In this document: positions 1 through 5,421 of the stretch, piece after piece
How the letters are laid out: the number at the start of each line of letters is the position of its first letter
Numbering within the stretch: the stretch's first letter is position 1
Source of the DNA: WJKP01 sp964531215
Lineage (GTDB): Bacteria; Patescibacteriota; Patescibacteriia; CAIXNZ01
DNA length: 10,741 bases
Direction of reading: 5' to 3'
NCBI GenBank assembly: GCA_964531215.1
Contig: CAZHFK010000037.1
Coordinates: forward strand, 1-10,741
Notes under the pieces: model-generated
What the model saw: the letters and a program-made list of their open reading frames with translations, nothing else
Database searches by the model: none
Told to the model about the DNA's origin: nothing
Translations under genes and position numbers: made by a program

Positions 1-224
1 TAAATCAAAGTGGCCAAAAGAGTATAACTGATTCCTCGTCCAAGAGTATAGAACAAGCCGTTGAGTAAAGTATTTTTTACCGTCTTTATTTCTTTGGAAA
101 TATAGGCAATGGCGGTGATGTTGGTAGCGAGCGGACAAGGGCTGATTGATGTTAAAACACCCAAAAGAAAAGCTGTTAATAGCGGGATATTATAATTGTC
201 TATAAGCGCATTTATTAAATCCAT
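1..224 (-). CDS. arsG: ArsG-family / CcdA-like efflux permease, N-terminal part (cut by window edge)
   Basis: Only the first 74 residues are in the window; the gene runs off the left edge. The translated start gives a short amphipathic lead, then a membrane segment ending in a Ser-Pro-Cys-Pro-Leu-Ala motif (Cys30), a polar link with Lys/Glu (residues 44-50) and the start of a second membrane segment. A Cys-Pro in the first helix is the hallmark of the DsbD/CcdA transmembrane superfamily; the wording around it (TSISPCPLATNITAIA) is what I know from the ArsG family, inner-membrane permeases proposed to export trivalent aminoaryl arsenicals. The ATG lies 3 nt after the stop of the ArsF-family gene, so the two are surely cotranscribed. 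Alternative: a generic cytochrome c biogenesis/thiol-redox CcdA protein. Superfamily assignment is firm; the ArsG role is inferred from sequence flavour plus neighbours. Confidence 0.75.
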   Translation of the reverse strand, partial: MDLINALIDNYNIPLLTAFLLGVLTSISPCPLATNITAIAYISKEIKTVKNTLLNGLFYTLGRGISYTLLATLI

Positions 225-227
225 AAG

Positions 228-707
228 TTATTTGCCTAAAAGTTTGTTAAGTTTATTTTCAAAATAATTAATAAATTGTGTTTCATTGCTTACAAGCCGC
301 CAAACAGTCACGTCCTCTTGAATATTGTCTTGGCCATCAATAATTGCGTTAACAAAAAGCGACGAGCCTCGAGCCTGGTATTTTATCACCATATCCCTGT
401 TTTCCGGCAATTCTCCGTTAATGTCTTTGAAAACAATTGTACCGTTTTTATATTCTTCAGAGAATTTTTCTTTGATTGTTTTGAGTGCGTATTCGCCGAC
501 GGTAATACATGACCAGCATTGCTGGGTAGCATGGAAATGAACCACTTCAATTTTGTCGGCGGTTATATTGGCTTGAGACATTGGCAAATCATTTTTTGAG
601 GTCGTGTTTGTCTCTTGATTAGCAGTGCTGCTTTGGTTGCAGCCTGATAAAATCAAGGCGAATGCCAGTATTAAGCTGATTGAACCGATGATTTTTGTTA
701 AACTCAT
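228..707 (-). CDS. arsF: ArsF-family thioredoxin-like lipoprotein (CWSC)
   Basis: 159 residues. The N-terminus is a lipoprotein signal peptide: Lys near the start, a hydrophobic stretch and a lipobox L-S-G-C with Cys23 as the lipidated residue, so the protein should sit on the outer face of the cytoplasmic membrane. A Ser/Thr/Asn-rich linker (24-50) is followed by a compact domain opening with beta strand IEVVHFHATQQC and a redox pair Cys64-Trp-Ser-Cys67. The HFHAT...C..C signature matches proteins annotated as nitrophenyl compound nitroreductase subunit ArsF family. In that family ArsE/ArsF are associated with reduction of nitroaryl arsenicals before export by ArsG; here the direct downstream neighbour is an ArsG-like permease, which supports the call. 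No flavin or NADH site is visible, so the chemistry is probably thiol-disulfide or arsenic-thiol based. The substrate cannot be read from the sequence. Confidence 0.75.
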   Translation of the reverse strand: MSLTKIIGSISLILAFALILSGCNQSSTANQETNTTSKNDLPMSQANITADKIEVVHFHATQQCWSCITVGEYALKTIKEKFSEEYKNGTIVFKDINGELPENRDMVIKYQARGSSLFVNAIIDGQDNIQEDVTVWRLVSNETQFINYFENKLNKLLGK

Positions 708-708
708 A

Positions 709-1155
709 TTATTGTTTAATTTTTAAATTAATACTTTTTGTTGCAATAATTTTATTTTGATATGTTACGGATACTGTAATTGAATAATTTCCCGGACTTA
801 ACCCTGAACAGCTATTACAGGAAGGCAAGGTCTGAGTAAAAACAATTTCCTGGTTTGTTTGCTTTGGTAAATCTATTATTTTAGTTTGATTAAAATAATC
901 TCGCTTTAAACGGCTGGTTATGCCTTTTGCTTCAATAAAAACATCCTGCAGGTTCTGATCGCTTAATAATTCAACACTAAGGTTTATTTTTTCATAAGAT
1001 CTATAAATTGATTTATCCGCCTTAACTGTTAATTGCAAATCAGGGTTTAATAAATTAGTTTCGTTCGTATTACCAAATAAAACATTAGCCGGTTGCTGAG
1101 CAGAACAACCGCTTAAAAACATTATTATAAAAGTTAACAACAGATATTTTTTCAT
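709..1155 (-). CDS. Lipoprotein with Ig-like beta domain and CNSC motif
   Basis: 148 residues with a lipoprotein signal peptide (hydrophobic 4-13, lipobox LSGC, lipidated Cys17). The rest alternates short polar and hydrophobic strands (KADKSIYRSYEKINLSVEL, later GNYSITVSVTYQ), the look of a single Ig-like/CARDB-type beta sandwich exposed outside the membrane. Near the C-terminus is a conserved-looking turn PSCNSCSGLSPGNY carrying Cys113 and Cys116, a CxxC that could bind arsenic(III) or a soft metal or exchange thiols with the ArsF-like partner. It sits between the permease gene (2-nt gap) and the ArsF-like gene (1-nt gap), so it is part of the operon. A GGAGG sequence in the last codons of the permease lies about 12 nt before its ATG. 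I do not recognise a named family; role as periplasmic-side metal/metalloid chaperone is an inference. Confidence 0.8.
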   Translation of the reverse strand: MKKYLLLTFIIMFLSGCSAQQPANVLFGNTNETNLLNPDLQLTVKADKSIYRSYEKINLSVELLSDQNLQDVFIEAKGITSRLKRDYFNQTKIIDLPKQTNQEIVFTQTLPSCNSCSGLSPGNYSITVSVTYQNKIIATKSINLKIKQ

Positions 1156-1157
1156 AA

Positions 1158-2270
1158 TTATACTAATCCTCCAAATATCAACCCGCCAATAGTTGAATAT
1201 ATCACTACTAGTAGTATGTAAACGGCAGTCTTTTTATTTCCTAAGACTTTTCTCACTACCAGCATATTAGGCAGGCTTAATGACGGTCCTGCCAGCAATA
1301 AAGCCAAAGCCGGTCCCTGGTTCATGCCTTTGGCTAGCAACGCCTGTAAAATAGGGATTTCCGTTAAAGTGGAAAAGTACATAAAAGCGCCAAAAATTGA
1401 GGCGACTACATTGGCTGAAACAGAATTTGTACCGACTAATCTTTCAATCAGTTCCTGAGGCAAAAACGGCATTATAAAACCGGCCACAAAAACGCCAATA
1501 AAAAGAATCGGCAAAAGCATTTTAGAAAAACTCCAGGTTTCCTTGAGCCATTCTTTGGTTGTATCTTTTTCAAATTTAAAAATCGCAATAGCACCCGTAA
1601 CCAAAGCCAAAAGAATCATTAAGCCGTATTTAATCATTTTATCTATCTGCAGACCGTTTATTACCAAAATACCGATCATGGCTATAAAAAAGATGATCAG
1701 AACCTTTTTCCCGATAGCGACTTCTTTATATTCTTCAATAAATAATTTGCCGTCTTCGGTTTTTTCCTTGAAAATTAATTGCATTGATAAGCCGACCAGT
1801 ATTGACAGCAAGATTGCTAAAATAATCCTAGCCATGCCAATCTTAAAACCCAAAACCGACATGGTTAAAAATATAGCCGCGATATTAATGGCCGGACCGG
1901 AAAACAAAAAAGTAATAGCCGGACCAAGCCCCGCGCCTCTTTTTCTGATACTGGCAAACAAAGGTAAGATAGTGCAGGAGCAAACAGCTAAAATTGCGCC
2001 GGAAACAGAAGCCAAGGAATAAGATACGTATTTTTTAGCCTGACCGCCCAAATAGCGCAAAATAAAATCTTTTTTTACAAAAACCGATATTGCTCCGGCA
2101 ATAAAAAAAGCCGGTAAAAGGCAGGTCAAAACATGCTGGCGGGCGTATTCGTTTAACAATTTAAAACCTGAAAGAATAGCTCCGGTAAAAAGCGCTGATT
2201 CCATGGGCATGAAGTAAAACAGCAAAAACAAGCCAACCAGTAAAATAAAAATATTGATTTCTTTTTTCAT
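1158..2270 (-). CDS. COG0701 (DUF318) permease, ArsP / SO_0444-like
   Basis: 370 residues, polytopic membrane protein with about 8-10 hydrophobic segments in two similar halves. The first half holds the family signature AVCSCTILPLFASIRKRGAG (Cys97, Cys99) followed by GPAITFLFSGPAINI; the second half repeats the pattern as GPALALLLAGPSLSLPNM. This is the COG0701 permease family, whose studied members include ArsP (efflux of trivalent methyl- and aromatic arsenicals) and SO_0444-type Cu/Zn exporters. The CSC pair is well placed to hand a thiophilic ion across the membrane. It is encoded after the ArsR repressor, a small thioredoxin and a small membrane protein, the usual company of this permease. 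Trivalent arsenical export is the likely function; Cu/Zn export is the main alternative and cannot be excluded by sequence. Length is normal for the family. Confidence 0.85.
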   Translation of the reverse strand: MKKEINIFILLVGLFLLFYFMPMESALFTGAILSGFKLLNEYARQHVLTCLLPAFFIAGAISVFVKKDFILRYLGGQAKKYVSYSLASVSGAILAVCSCTILPLFASIRKRGAGLGPAITFLFSGPAINIAAIFLTMSVLGFKIGMARIILAILLSILVGLSMQLIFKEKTEDGKLFIEEYKEVAIGKKVLIIFFIAMIGILVINGLQIDKMIKYGLMILLALVTGAIAIFKFEKDTTKEWLKETWSFSKMLLPILFIGVFVAGFIMPFLPQELIERLVGTNSVSANVVASIFGAFMYFSTLTEIPILQALLAKGMNQGPALALLLAGPSLSLPNMLVVRKVLGNKKTAVYILLVVIYSTIGGLIFGGLV

Positions 2271-2279
2271 AGATTATAA

Positions 2280-2471
2280 TTAAGATTTTCTTAGCAACTT
2301 TTTAAATGAAATAGTAATAATTTTCCAGTGCTGAATAATATGAATTAAAATAAGAATAAAAAATATTGGCTGTAAATATTTGGCAAAACCCAGTTCAATA
2401 AATTTTGACAAAATCATTATCAGGAAAATAATTATTAACAGCCAATCAATTATTAAAATACTTTTTTTCAT
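2280..2471 (-). CDS. Small two-helix membrane protein (DUF4405-like)
   Basis: 63 residues. Two hydrophobic segments (about 7-26 and 31-50) are joined by a short turn; the second ends with HIIQHWK, and the C-terminus is basic (KKLLRKS), placing it in the cytoplasm. The His...His-Trp pattern at the end of a helix resembles the short DUF4405 cytochrome-b-like proteins, in which the histidines may hold heme, but with so short a protein the match is only suggestive. It lies 9 nt upstream of the permease and 19 nt downstream of the small thioredoxin gene, so it belongs to the arsenic operon and may connect membrane electron flow to the thiol proteins. That role is inferred. Confidence 0.7.
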   Translation of the reverse strand: MKKSILIIDWLLIIIFLIMILSKFIELGFAKYLQPIFFILILIHIIQHWKIITISFKKLLRKS

Positions 2472-2490
2472 AAATAGCTTTTAAACTTTA

Positions 2491-2724
2491 TTATAACCAG
2501 GATTTTATTTCCTCAACATCGGGAATCCTGCCGCTGGCTTTTACTTCTTCATCTATGACAATAGCCGGTGTGGACATTACTCCGTATTCGGTTATTTGAG
2601 CAATATCAAAAACATGTTCAACTTTAATGTCATTTTCTTTGCCTGATTCTTTGACAGCTTGTTTGGCGATTTCTTCCAGCTGCAGGCATTTGGGACAGCC
2701 TGAGCCTAAAATTTTGATAATCAT
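2491..2724 (-). CDS. Small glutaredoxin-like thioredoxin, TM0996/MTH895 family (CPKC)
   Basis: 77 residues, one minimal thioredoxin fold without a signal peptide, so cytoplasmic. The first strand IKILGSGC leads into the redox pair Cys10-Pro-Lys-Cys13 on helix one, and the cis-proline loop is STPAIVID (Pro53). Length and motifs fit the TM0996/MTH895 (redox_disulf_2) family, which is typically encoded beside COG0701 permeases and ArsR repressors. Its place directly after the repressor (4-nt gap, stop almost touching the next ATG) makes it the cytoplasmic thiol partner of the operon: it may reduce arsenate-like substrates, deliver As(III) or keep the permease cysteines reduced. It may be the ArsE counterpart to the ArsF/ArsG genes downstream, but I cannot confirm that from memory of the family. 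Confidence 0.88.
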   Translation of the reverse strand: MIIKILGSGCPKCLQLEEIAKQAVKESGKENDIKVEHVFDIAQITEYGVMSTPAIVIDEEVKASGRIPDVEEIKSWL

Positions 2725-2728
2725 AAAT

Positions 2729-3037
2729 TTATTTGGTTAAATAGTGAGCTAAAAGCGTACTATATTTATTAATTATTTTAGTATTGACTGAATAGATAAC
2801 TTTAGTCCCATCTTTTCTTGATTTAAGCAGGCTAAAATCTTTTAAGACTTTAAGGTGATGCGAAATAAGGTTTTGGGGCAAATTCAACTGCTGCCAAATT
2901 TCACAAACGCATTTTTCTTCCTTGCTTAATATGCAGATAATTTTTAAACGGTTTTCTTCAGCTATTATTTTTAAAAATTCCGCTGTTTGCGAAAGGTTGT
3001 TTTTGGATTTTTGAATTTTACAGCAATTATAATTCAT
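2729..3037 (-). CDS. arsR: ArsR/SmtB-family thiol-sensing repressor
   Basis: 102 residues from the ATG at 3037. A winged helix-turn-helix is plain: NRLKIICILSK (helix 2), then the sensor helix start EKCVCEIWQQL, then the recognition helix PQNLISHHLKVLKDFSLL and the wing KSRKDGTKVIYSVN. Cys43-Val-Cys45 corresponds to the classical ArsR inducer-binding CVC; extra cysteines Cys5, Cys6 and Cys35 could complete a three-thiol As(III) site. An in-frame TTG at 3058 would add seven residues (MIFNIIF), but that start falls inside the operator and promoter start site, so I prefer the ATG. It is the first gene of the operon and should repress it through the inverted repeat just upstream, releasing on arsenical binding. 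Which metalloid it senses is not provable here. Confidence 0.9.
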   Translation of the reverse strand: MNYNCCKIQKSKNNLSQTAEFLKIIAEENRLKIICILSKEEKCVCEIWQQLNLPQNLISHHLKVLKDFSLLKSRKDGTKVIYSVNTKIINKYSTLLAHYLTK

Positions 3038-3050
3038 AAATATAATATTA

Positions 3051-3072
3051 AATATCAAGGACTGTTGATATT
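3051..3072 (-). promoter_or_regulatory. ArsR operator: perfect 8-bp inverted repeat
   Basis: AATATCAA, six bases, TTGATATT: both arms match perfectly. It overlaps the end of the -10 box and the expected transcription start of the operon that begins with the repressor gene, the right place for autorepression. A TTGAT/ATCAA core resembles that of many ArsR-family sites. Binding is inferred from position and symmetry. Confidence 0.75.
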
Positions 3073-3098
3073 ATAGCATGATATAATTAAATTGCAAA
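3070..3098 (-). promoter_or_regulatory. Sigma70-type promoter of the arsenic operon
   Basis: On the minus strand: TTTGCA (-35, weak; 3098-3093), 17-bp spacer, perfect TATAAT (-10; 3075-3070), with a TG one base before the -10, giving an extended -10 element (TGCTATAAT). The start site would fall near 3063, leaving about 25 nt of leader before the repressor ATG at 3037. The operator overlaps the 3' half of the -10. Confidence 0.75.
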
Positions 3099-3114
3099 TA
3101 TTATAATTGTGGAT

Positions 3115-3146
3115 AATAAAAAAAGAGACACGTTGTGTCTGCTTTT
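3115..3146 (-). terminator. Rho-independent terminator after the HNH gene
   Basis: Stem AGACAC / GTGTCT (3126-3131 with 3135-3140) around a 3-nt loop, followed on the minus strand by one base and a run of seven T (complement of 3124-3118). The plus side also has a short T-run after the stem, so it may work weakly both ways. It separates the defence-type genes from the arsenic promoter just downstream. Confidence 0.75.
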
Positions 3147-3220
3147 GGGGGTATAGATCAGTATGAGAAGTAAATTAATATTAGCTAATTTTAAAATAAA
3201 AAGATATAGGAGGGTATTAA

Positions 3221-3673
3221 TTAGTCATTGTTAGCATTTTTTAGTGTCTTTATTCTCTCCCATAATTTTTTTGTCGGAAGTTTATGCTTTTTAAAACTAT
3301 TACATTTATCACAAGCTAAAATTAAATTATCCAAATGATTAGAACCGAAACTTTGTGTTATTACTTTTTTGCCCTTTTCTGGTTTCAAATGTCTAATATG
3401 CTTATTGAGTTTATTTGATGATAATGGAATAAAATGATCTACTACTAAATTTTTATCAACCTTGCAGTCAGGAATTATATTAAGCATACATTTTCGTCCA
3501 TAACTTTTAATTAACTCCTTTATAATCCAATTACGTATTTTATTAAATTCTTTTCTTTTGAAATTTGGGGCGTTAAAATCAAATAAATTGCTACATTCAT
3601 TCAATTTATTAATATCACCATTGCATAATAAATCAGCGAAATACTTTTCATCTTCTTTGTATTGAAAATTCAT
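3221..3673 (-). CDS. HNH endonuclease
   Basis: 150 residues, cytoplasmic, no signal. The C-terminal half is a zinc-ribbon-supported HNH (beta-beta-alpha-metal) nuclease: Cys62 and Cys70 form the first knuckle, Asp79-His80 in VVDHFIPL supply the metal ligand and general base, Asn116 lies in NHLDNLIL, and Cys121-Asp-Lys-Cys124-Asn125 form the second knuckle. The N-terminal 55 residues are helical and unfamiliar. HNH proteins of this size occur as stand-alone restriction-like or homing nucleases. Its start is 13 nt after the preceding gene, whose last codons are G-rich (GGGGG at 3698-3694), but the 20-nt distance to the ATG is too long for a good Shine-Dalgarno. It ends the island, just before a terminator. 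Target and partner are unknown. Confidence 0.85.
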   Translation of the reverse strand: MNFQYKEDEKYFADLLCNGDINKLNECSNLFDFNAPNFKRKEFNKIRNWIIKELIKSYGRKCMLNIIPDCKVDKNLVVDHFIPLSSNKLNKHIRHLKPEKGKKVITQSFGSNHLDNLILACDKCNSFKKHKLPTKKLWERIKTLKNANND

Positions 3674-3686
3674 ATTTCTGTTTTAA

Positions 3687-4325
3687 TTATTTTCCCCCAT
3701 CAATTTCATTATTCAATAGCCTCATACTGGAAACAAAACGATTGATTGTCTCTTGCCCGCAGGATTCTTCTAATTCGGTCAAGACCATTTGCACTGATTT
3801 ATATGGACTAGGCGGTAAGGAATCAACATATTTATATTTTTCATATTTTAACTGCCACAACTTAGACAATAATATATTTAACTCTGTAAAAAGTGAATAC
3901 AAGATATTATCAGCCTCCTCAGGTTTTAATTCATTATAAAGGCTTGATTTTTCACCGGGGAAACGAAGATGTACTGTTAACGGCCCAATTTCGTTGGTAA
4001 TCATTCGCACGGCCGCATAACGAATAACTCCATTTGTATGTTGCAATAAATGGAAAAACCAGGGGAAAAAGAAATCCGGGTTTTCTTTTTTATCATGCAG
4101 ATAATAAATAACTGAAACTGCTACAACAAAATTTTCCTGCCGCCAATCTTCTAAAATTTCGGCATATTCATTTGGCGCACTATTAATTCTTTTTTTTATC
4201 TCTTCATAATCTTCCTCATTGCTTTGAAAATTGTATAATATTTTTTTTACTTTGCGAGCCGCCAAACGGCTATTATTTTTATCACCCCTCAAAATTAAAT
4301 TAAAACATTCTTTAATTGTATTCAT
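3687..4325 (-). CDS. Helical-repeat (HEAT-like) protein of unknown function
   Basis: 212 residues, no signal peptide or membrane segment. I do not recognise the family. The sequence is almost all alpha helix; residues about 60-113 have the texture of paired HEAT/ARM-type helices (FVVAVSVIYYLHD, then PWFFHLLQHTNGVIRYAAVRM), where a run such as NGVIRYAAVRMI is typical of the inner helix of such a repeat. The N-terminal 45 residues are basic (RLAARKVKKIL), the C-terminal part acidic and coiled. Such proteins usually serve as protein-protein scaffolds. It lies between the methylase-tail remnant and the HNH nuclease, 13 nt from the latter, so a joint function with the nuclease is plausible. Alternative: an unrelated housekeeping scaffold. 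Confidence 0.7.
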   Translation of the reverse strand: MNTIKECFNLILRGDKNNSRLAARKVKKILYNFQSNEEDYEEIKKRINSAPNEYAEILEDWRQENFVVAVSVIYYLHDKKENPDFFFPWFFHLLQHTNGVIRYAAVRMITNEIGPLTVHLRFPGEKSSLYNELKPEEADNILYSLFTELNILLSKLWQLKYEKYKYVDSLPPSPYKSVQMVLTELEESCGQETINRFVSSMRLLNNEIDGGK

Positions 4326-4344
4326 AGTTATAATTTTTATTTCC

Positions 4345-4512
4345 TTAAATTATCTTAATATCCAATTCGGTCAAATTGTAAAGTTTATAGACCGCCTGAT
4401 CAACCTCATAGTCCAGTACGCTTAGCTTATCTGCGTTTTTTACGGGATTGAGGGGGGTATTACTGGATAAATATTGACTAAAATCAATATCTTGTGATAT
4501 TATATAAATAGG
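4345..4512 (-). pseudogene. Remnant: C-terminal tail of a second Eco57I-like methylase
   Basis: An open stretch of 55 codons bounded by TGA (4513-4515) and ending at TAA (4345-4347) has no ATG, GTG or TTG start fitting a gene, yet its last 30 residues read LDYEVDQAVYKLYNLTELDI..., closely matching the C-terminus of the intact type IIG enzyme in this window (LDKQIDQEVYKLYGLNDDDV...). The DNA is diverged, so this is a different ancestral gene rather than a recent copy. In the intact gene the tail ends I-I-E-G-K; here it stops at I-I, and the next bases AAGGAAATAA look like the lost Glu-Gly-Lys-stop after a substitution and a one-base deletion. Everything upstream of residue 1 has been replaced. 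It has lost all catalytic parts. Confidence 0.7.
4474..4503 (+). promoter_or_regulatory. Plus-strand promoter for the candidate small RNA
   Basis: TTGACT (4474-4479, 5/6 to consensus), an 18-bp spacer and TATTAT (4498-4503, 5/6). The predicted start falls at about 4509-4511, exactly where the structured element begins. There is no plus-strand protein gene for it to serve. AT-rich DNA gives such matches by chance, so the joint occurrence with hairpins and terminator is the real argument. Confidence 0.5.
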
Positions 4513-4620
4513 TCAGAGTAGTGCTGGGAGGTGTTGATAATCAATCAACTACCGGTAATACCGGCGCCAGTACTTAGACCTATCAAAAAGTCTCTGTTTT
4601 TTTAATCAGGGGCTTTTTGA
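4508..4620 (+). ncRNA. Candidate structured small RNA (about 110 nt), family unknown
   Basis: The stretch 4508-4583 is closed by a perfect 7-bp stem (ATAGGTC/GACCTAT), then an 8-bp stem AGTGCTGG (4520-4527) with CCAGTACT (4567-4574) including one G-U pair. Inside sit two further hairpins: GTTGAT (4533-4538)/ATCAAC (4544-4549) and CCGG (4552-4555)/CCGG (4561-4564). An intrinsic terminator follows at 4583-4620. All three G-U pairs (one in the second stem, two in the terminator) are tolerated only in the plus-strand RNA; on the minus strand they become C-A mismatches. The bases are much more GC-rich than the neighbours. It is not a tRNA (no TTCRA T-loop) and I match it to no riboswitch or ribozyme I know. 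Alternatives: a mobile palindromic repeat, or a processed end of the DUF3800 mRNA. Confidence 0.5.
4583..4620 (+). terminator. Intrinsic terminator of the small RNA, overlapping the DUF3800 stop
   Basis: A 14-bp stem (4583-4596 with 4607-4620) with two G-U pairs and a 10-nt loop of mainly T. The right arm carries CAGGGG then TTTTT, an A-tract/T-tract design usual for Rho-independent terminators. It covers the last five sense codons and stop of the minus-strand DUF3800 gene and could also end that message, though the stem is weaker in that sense because the two G-U pairs become C-A. Confidence 0.65.
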
Positions 4621-5381
4621 TTTTCACTATTATCACGCGGCTTCCAATACCAGATATTAAATTTAGGATAAAATTCCTCAACTATTTTTTTTGAATATTT
4701 TTGCCATTTTGTTGGTAATAAATCTTTAATTTCCATCTTCTGAATCAAATATTCTCTTATCATGTTTTTATATTTATTTGATGCAGGTATTAAATTATTT
4801 AATACACACCCTAAAAGTAAATCATTTAATTGACAAACTTGATAATCTTCCAAATAGGAATTAATATCTGAAATATGTTTTAGTGTTGGTTTATTTGCCT
4901 GATCACAATATTTACCATTAGGCATACAAAAATCTGTTCTCATAATTTCAAGAAATTTATCACCATGACATCTTGTTAATTCATCAGTCAATAAAACGCC
5001 ATTATAAATATTGTCAGTATTATGGCCAATTAACATTTCGGCAAATTTTTTATATGCTCTGGCTAATTTAATCTTATCTGGTTCATTTTTTTGTCCGAAA
5101 TAACTATAATCTAAAATACTTTGATCAACCACAATACATCTAAAATAACTTGTACTTTTTAAAAATGCGTCTATAGTTTCACAACATATTTTATAGCCAT
5201 AATCATTAGTGCAGTTAGTATATTTAATCTCTTTTGGAAAGCCATTTTTATAAAAATAATAATACTTCCTCTTTATTTTTGAAATTTCACGGTGCAAAAA
5301 TCTAGGATGCGGATTAAAAAGCGCGCCTAAAAGTAAATATTGATGGTTATTGTCATATGATTCATCAAAATATATAAGCAT
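4602..5381 (-). CDS. DUF3800 domain protein (RNase H-like fold)
   Basis: 259 residues from the ATG at 5381. The opening MLIYFDESYD followed by YLLLGALFN is the DUF3800 signature, with Asp6-Glu7-Ser8 as the first acidic site; LLTDELTR (Asp133) and the late motif YQVCQLNDLLLGCVLN (Asp187) give the remaining acids of an RNase H-like active site. DUF3800 proteins are widespread next to restriction genes and mobile elements and are suspected nucleases; no general activity is established. A TTG at 5441 would extend the frame by 20 residues, preceded by GGGAG, but those bases are codons of the upstream gene and the family normally starts right before the DES motif. With the ATG the gap to the nuclease gene upstream is 40 nt. 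The 3' end lies inside a terminator hairpin. Confidence 0.8.
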   Translation of the reverse strand: MLIYFDESYDNNHQYLLLGALFNPHPRFLHREISKIKRKYYYFYKNGFPKEIKYTNCTNDYGYKICCETIDAFLKSTSYFRCIVVDQSILDYSYFGQKNEPDKIKLARAYKKFAEMLIGHNTDNIYNGVLLTDELTRCHGDKFLEIMRTDFCMPNGKYCDQANKPTLKHISDINSYLEDYQVCQLNDLLLGCVLNNLIPASNKYKNMIREYLIQKMEIKDLLPTKWQKYSKKIVEEFYPKFNIWYWKPRDNSENQKAPD

Positions 5382-5421
5382 AAAAATATTTAATTTAAAA
5401 TAATCATTATATCCAAGTAAA

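Noticed and set aside
1543..2022. 159-codon open frame on the plus strand
   Set aside because: Antisense to the COG0701 permease, whose motifs are intact; the frame is a shadow of membrane-protein codon bias and has no recognisable domain.
3208..3214. AGGAGGG on the plus strand, a perfect-looking ribosome site
   Set aside because: No start codon with a lasting open frame follows at a suitable distance on the plus strand; it is just the spacer beyond the HNH stop.
3163..3234. Short plus-strand frame (ATG AGA AGT ...) between the arsenic promoter and the HNH gene
   Set aside because: Only about 23 codons, no Shine-Dalgarno before its ATG, overlaps the HNH gene end, and lysine/isoleucine-rich as expected from AT-rich noise.
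4471..4500. ATATTGA-N6-TCAATAT and AATATC-N4-GATATT inverted repeats as a second ArsR-type operator
   Set aside because: They differ from the operator at 3051-3072, lie in an AT-rich methylase remnant and have no repressor gene nearby; chance symmetry in AT-rich DNA is likely, though they do overlap the small-RNA promoter.
4508..4583. 76-nt element with a 7-bp closing stem, the size and acceptor stem of a tRNA
   Set aside because: No TTCRA T-loop, no proper D-arm or anticodon stem of 5 bp at the right place on either strand, and no CCA or GTGG-type conserved positions.
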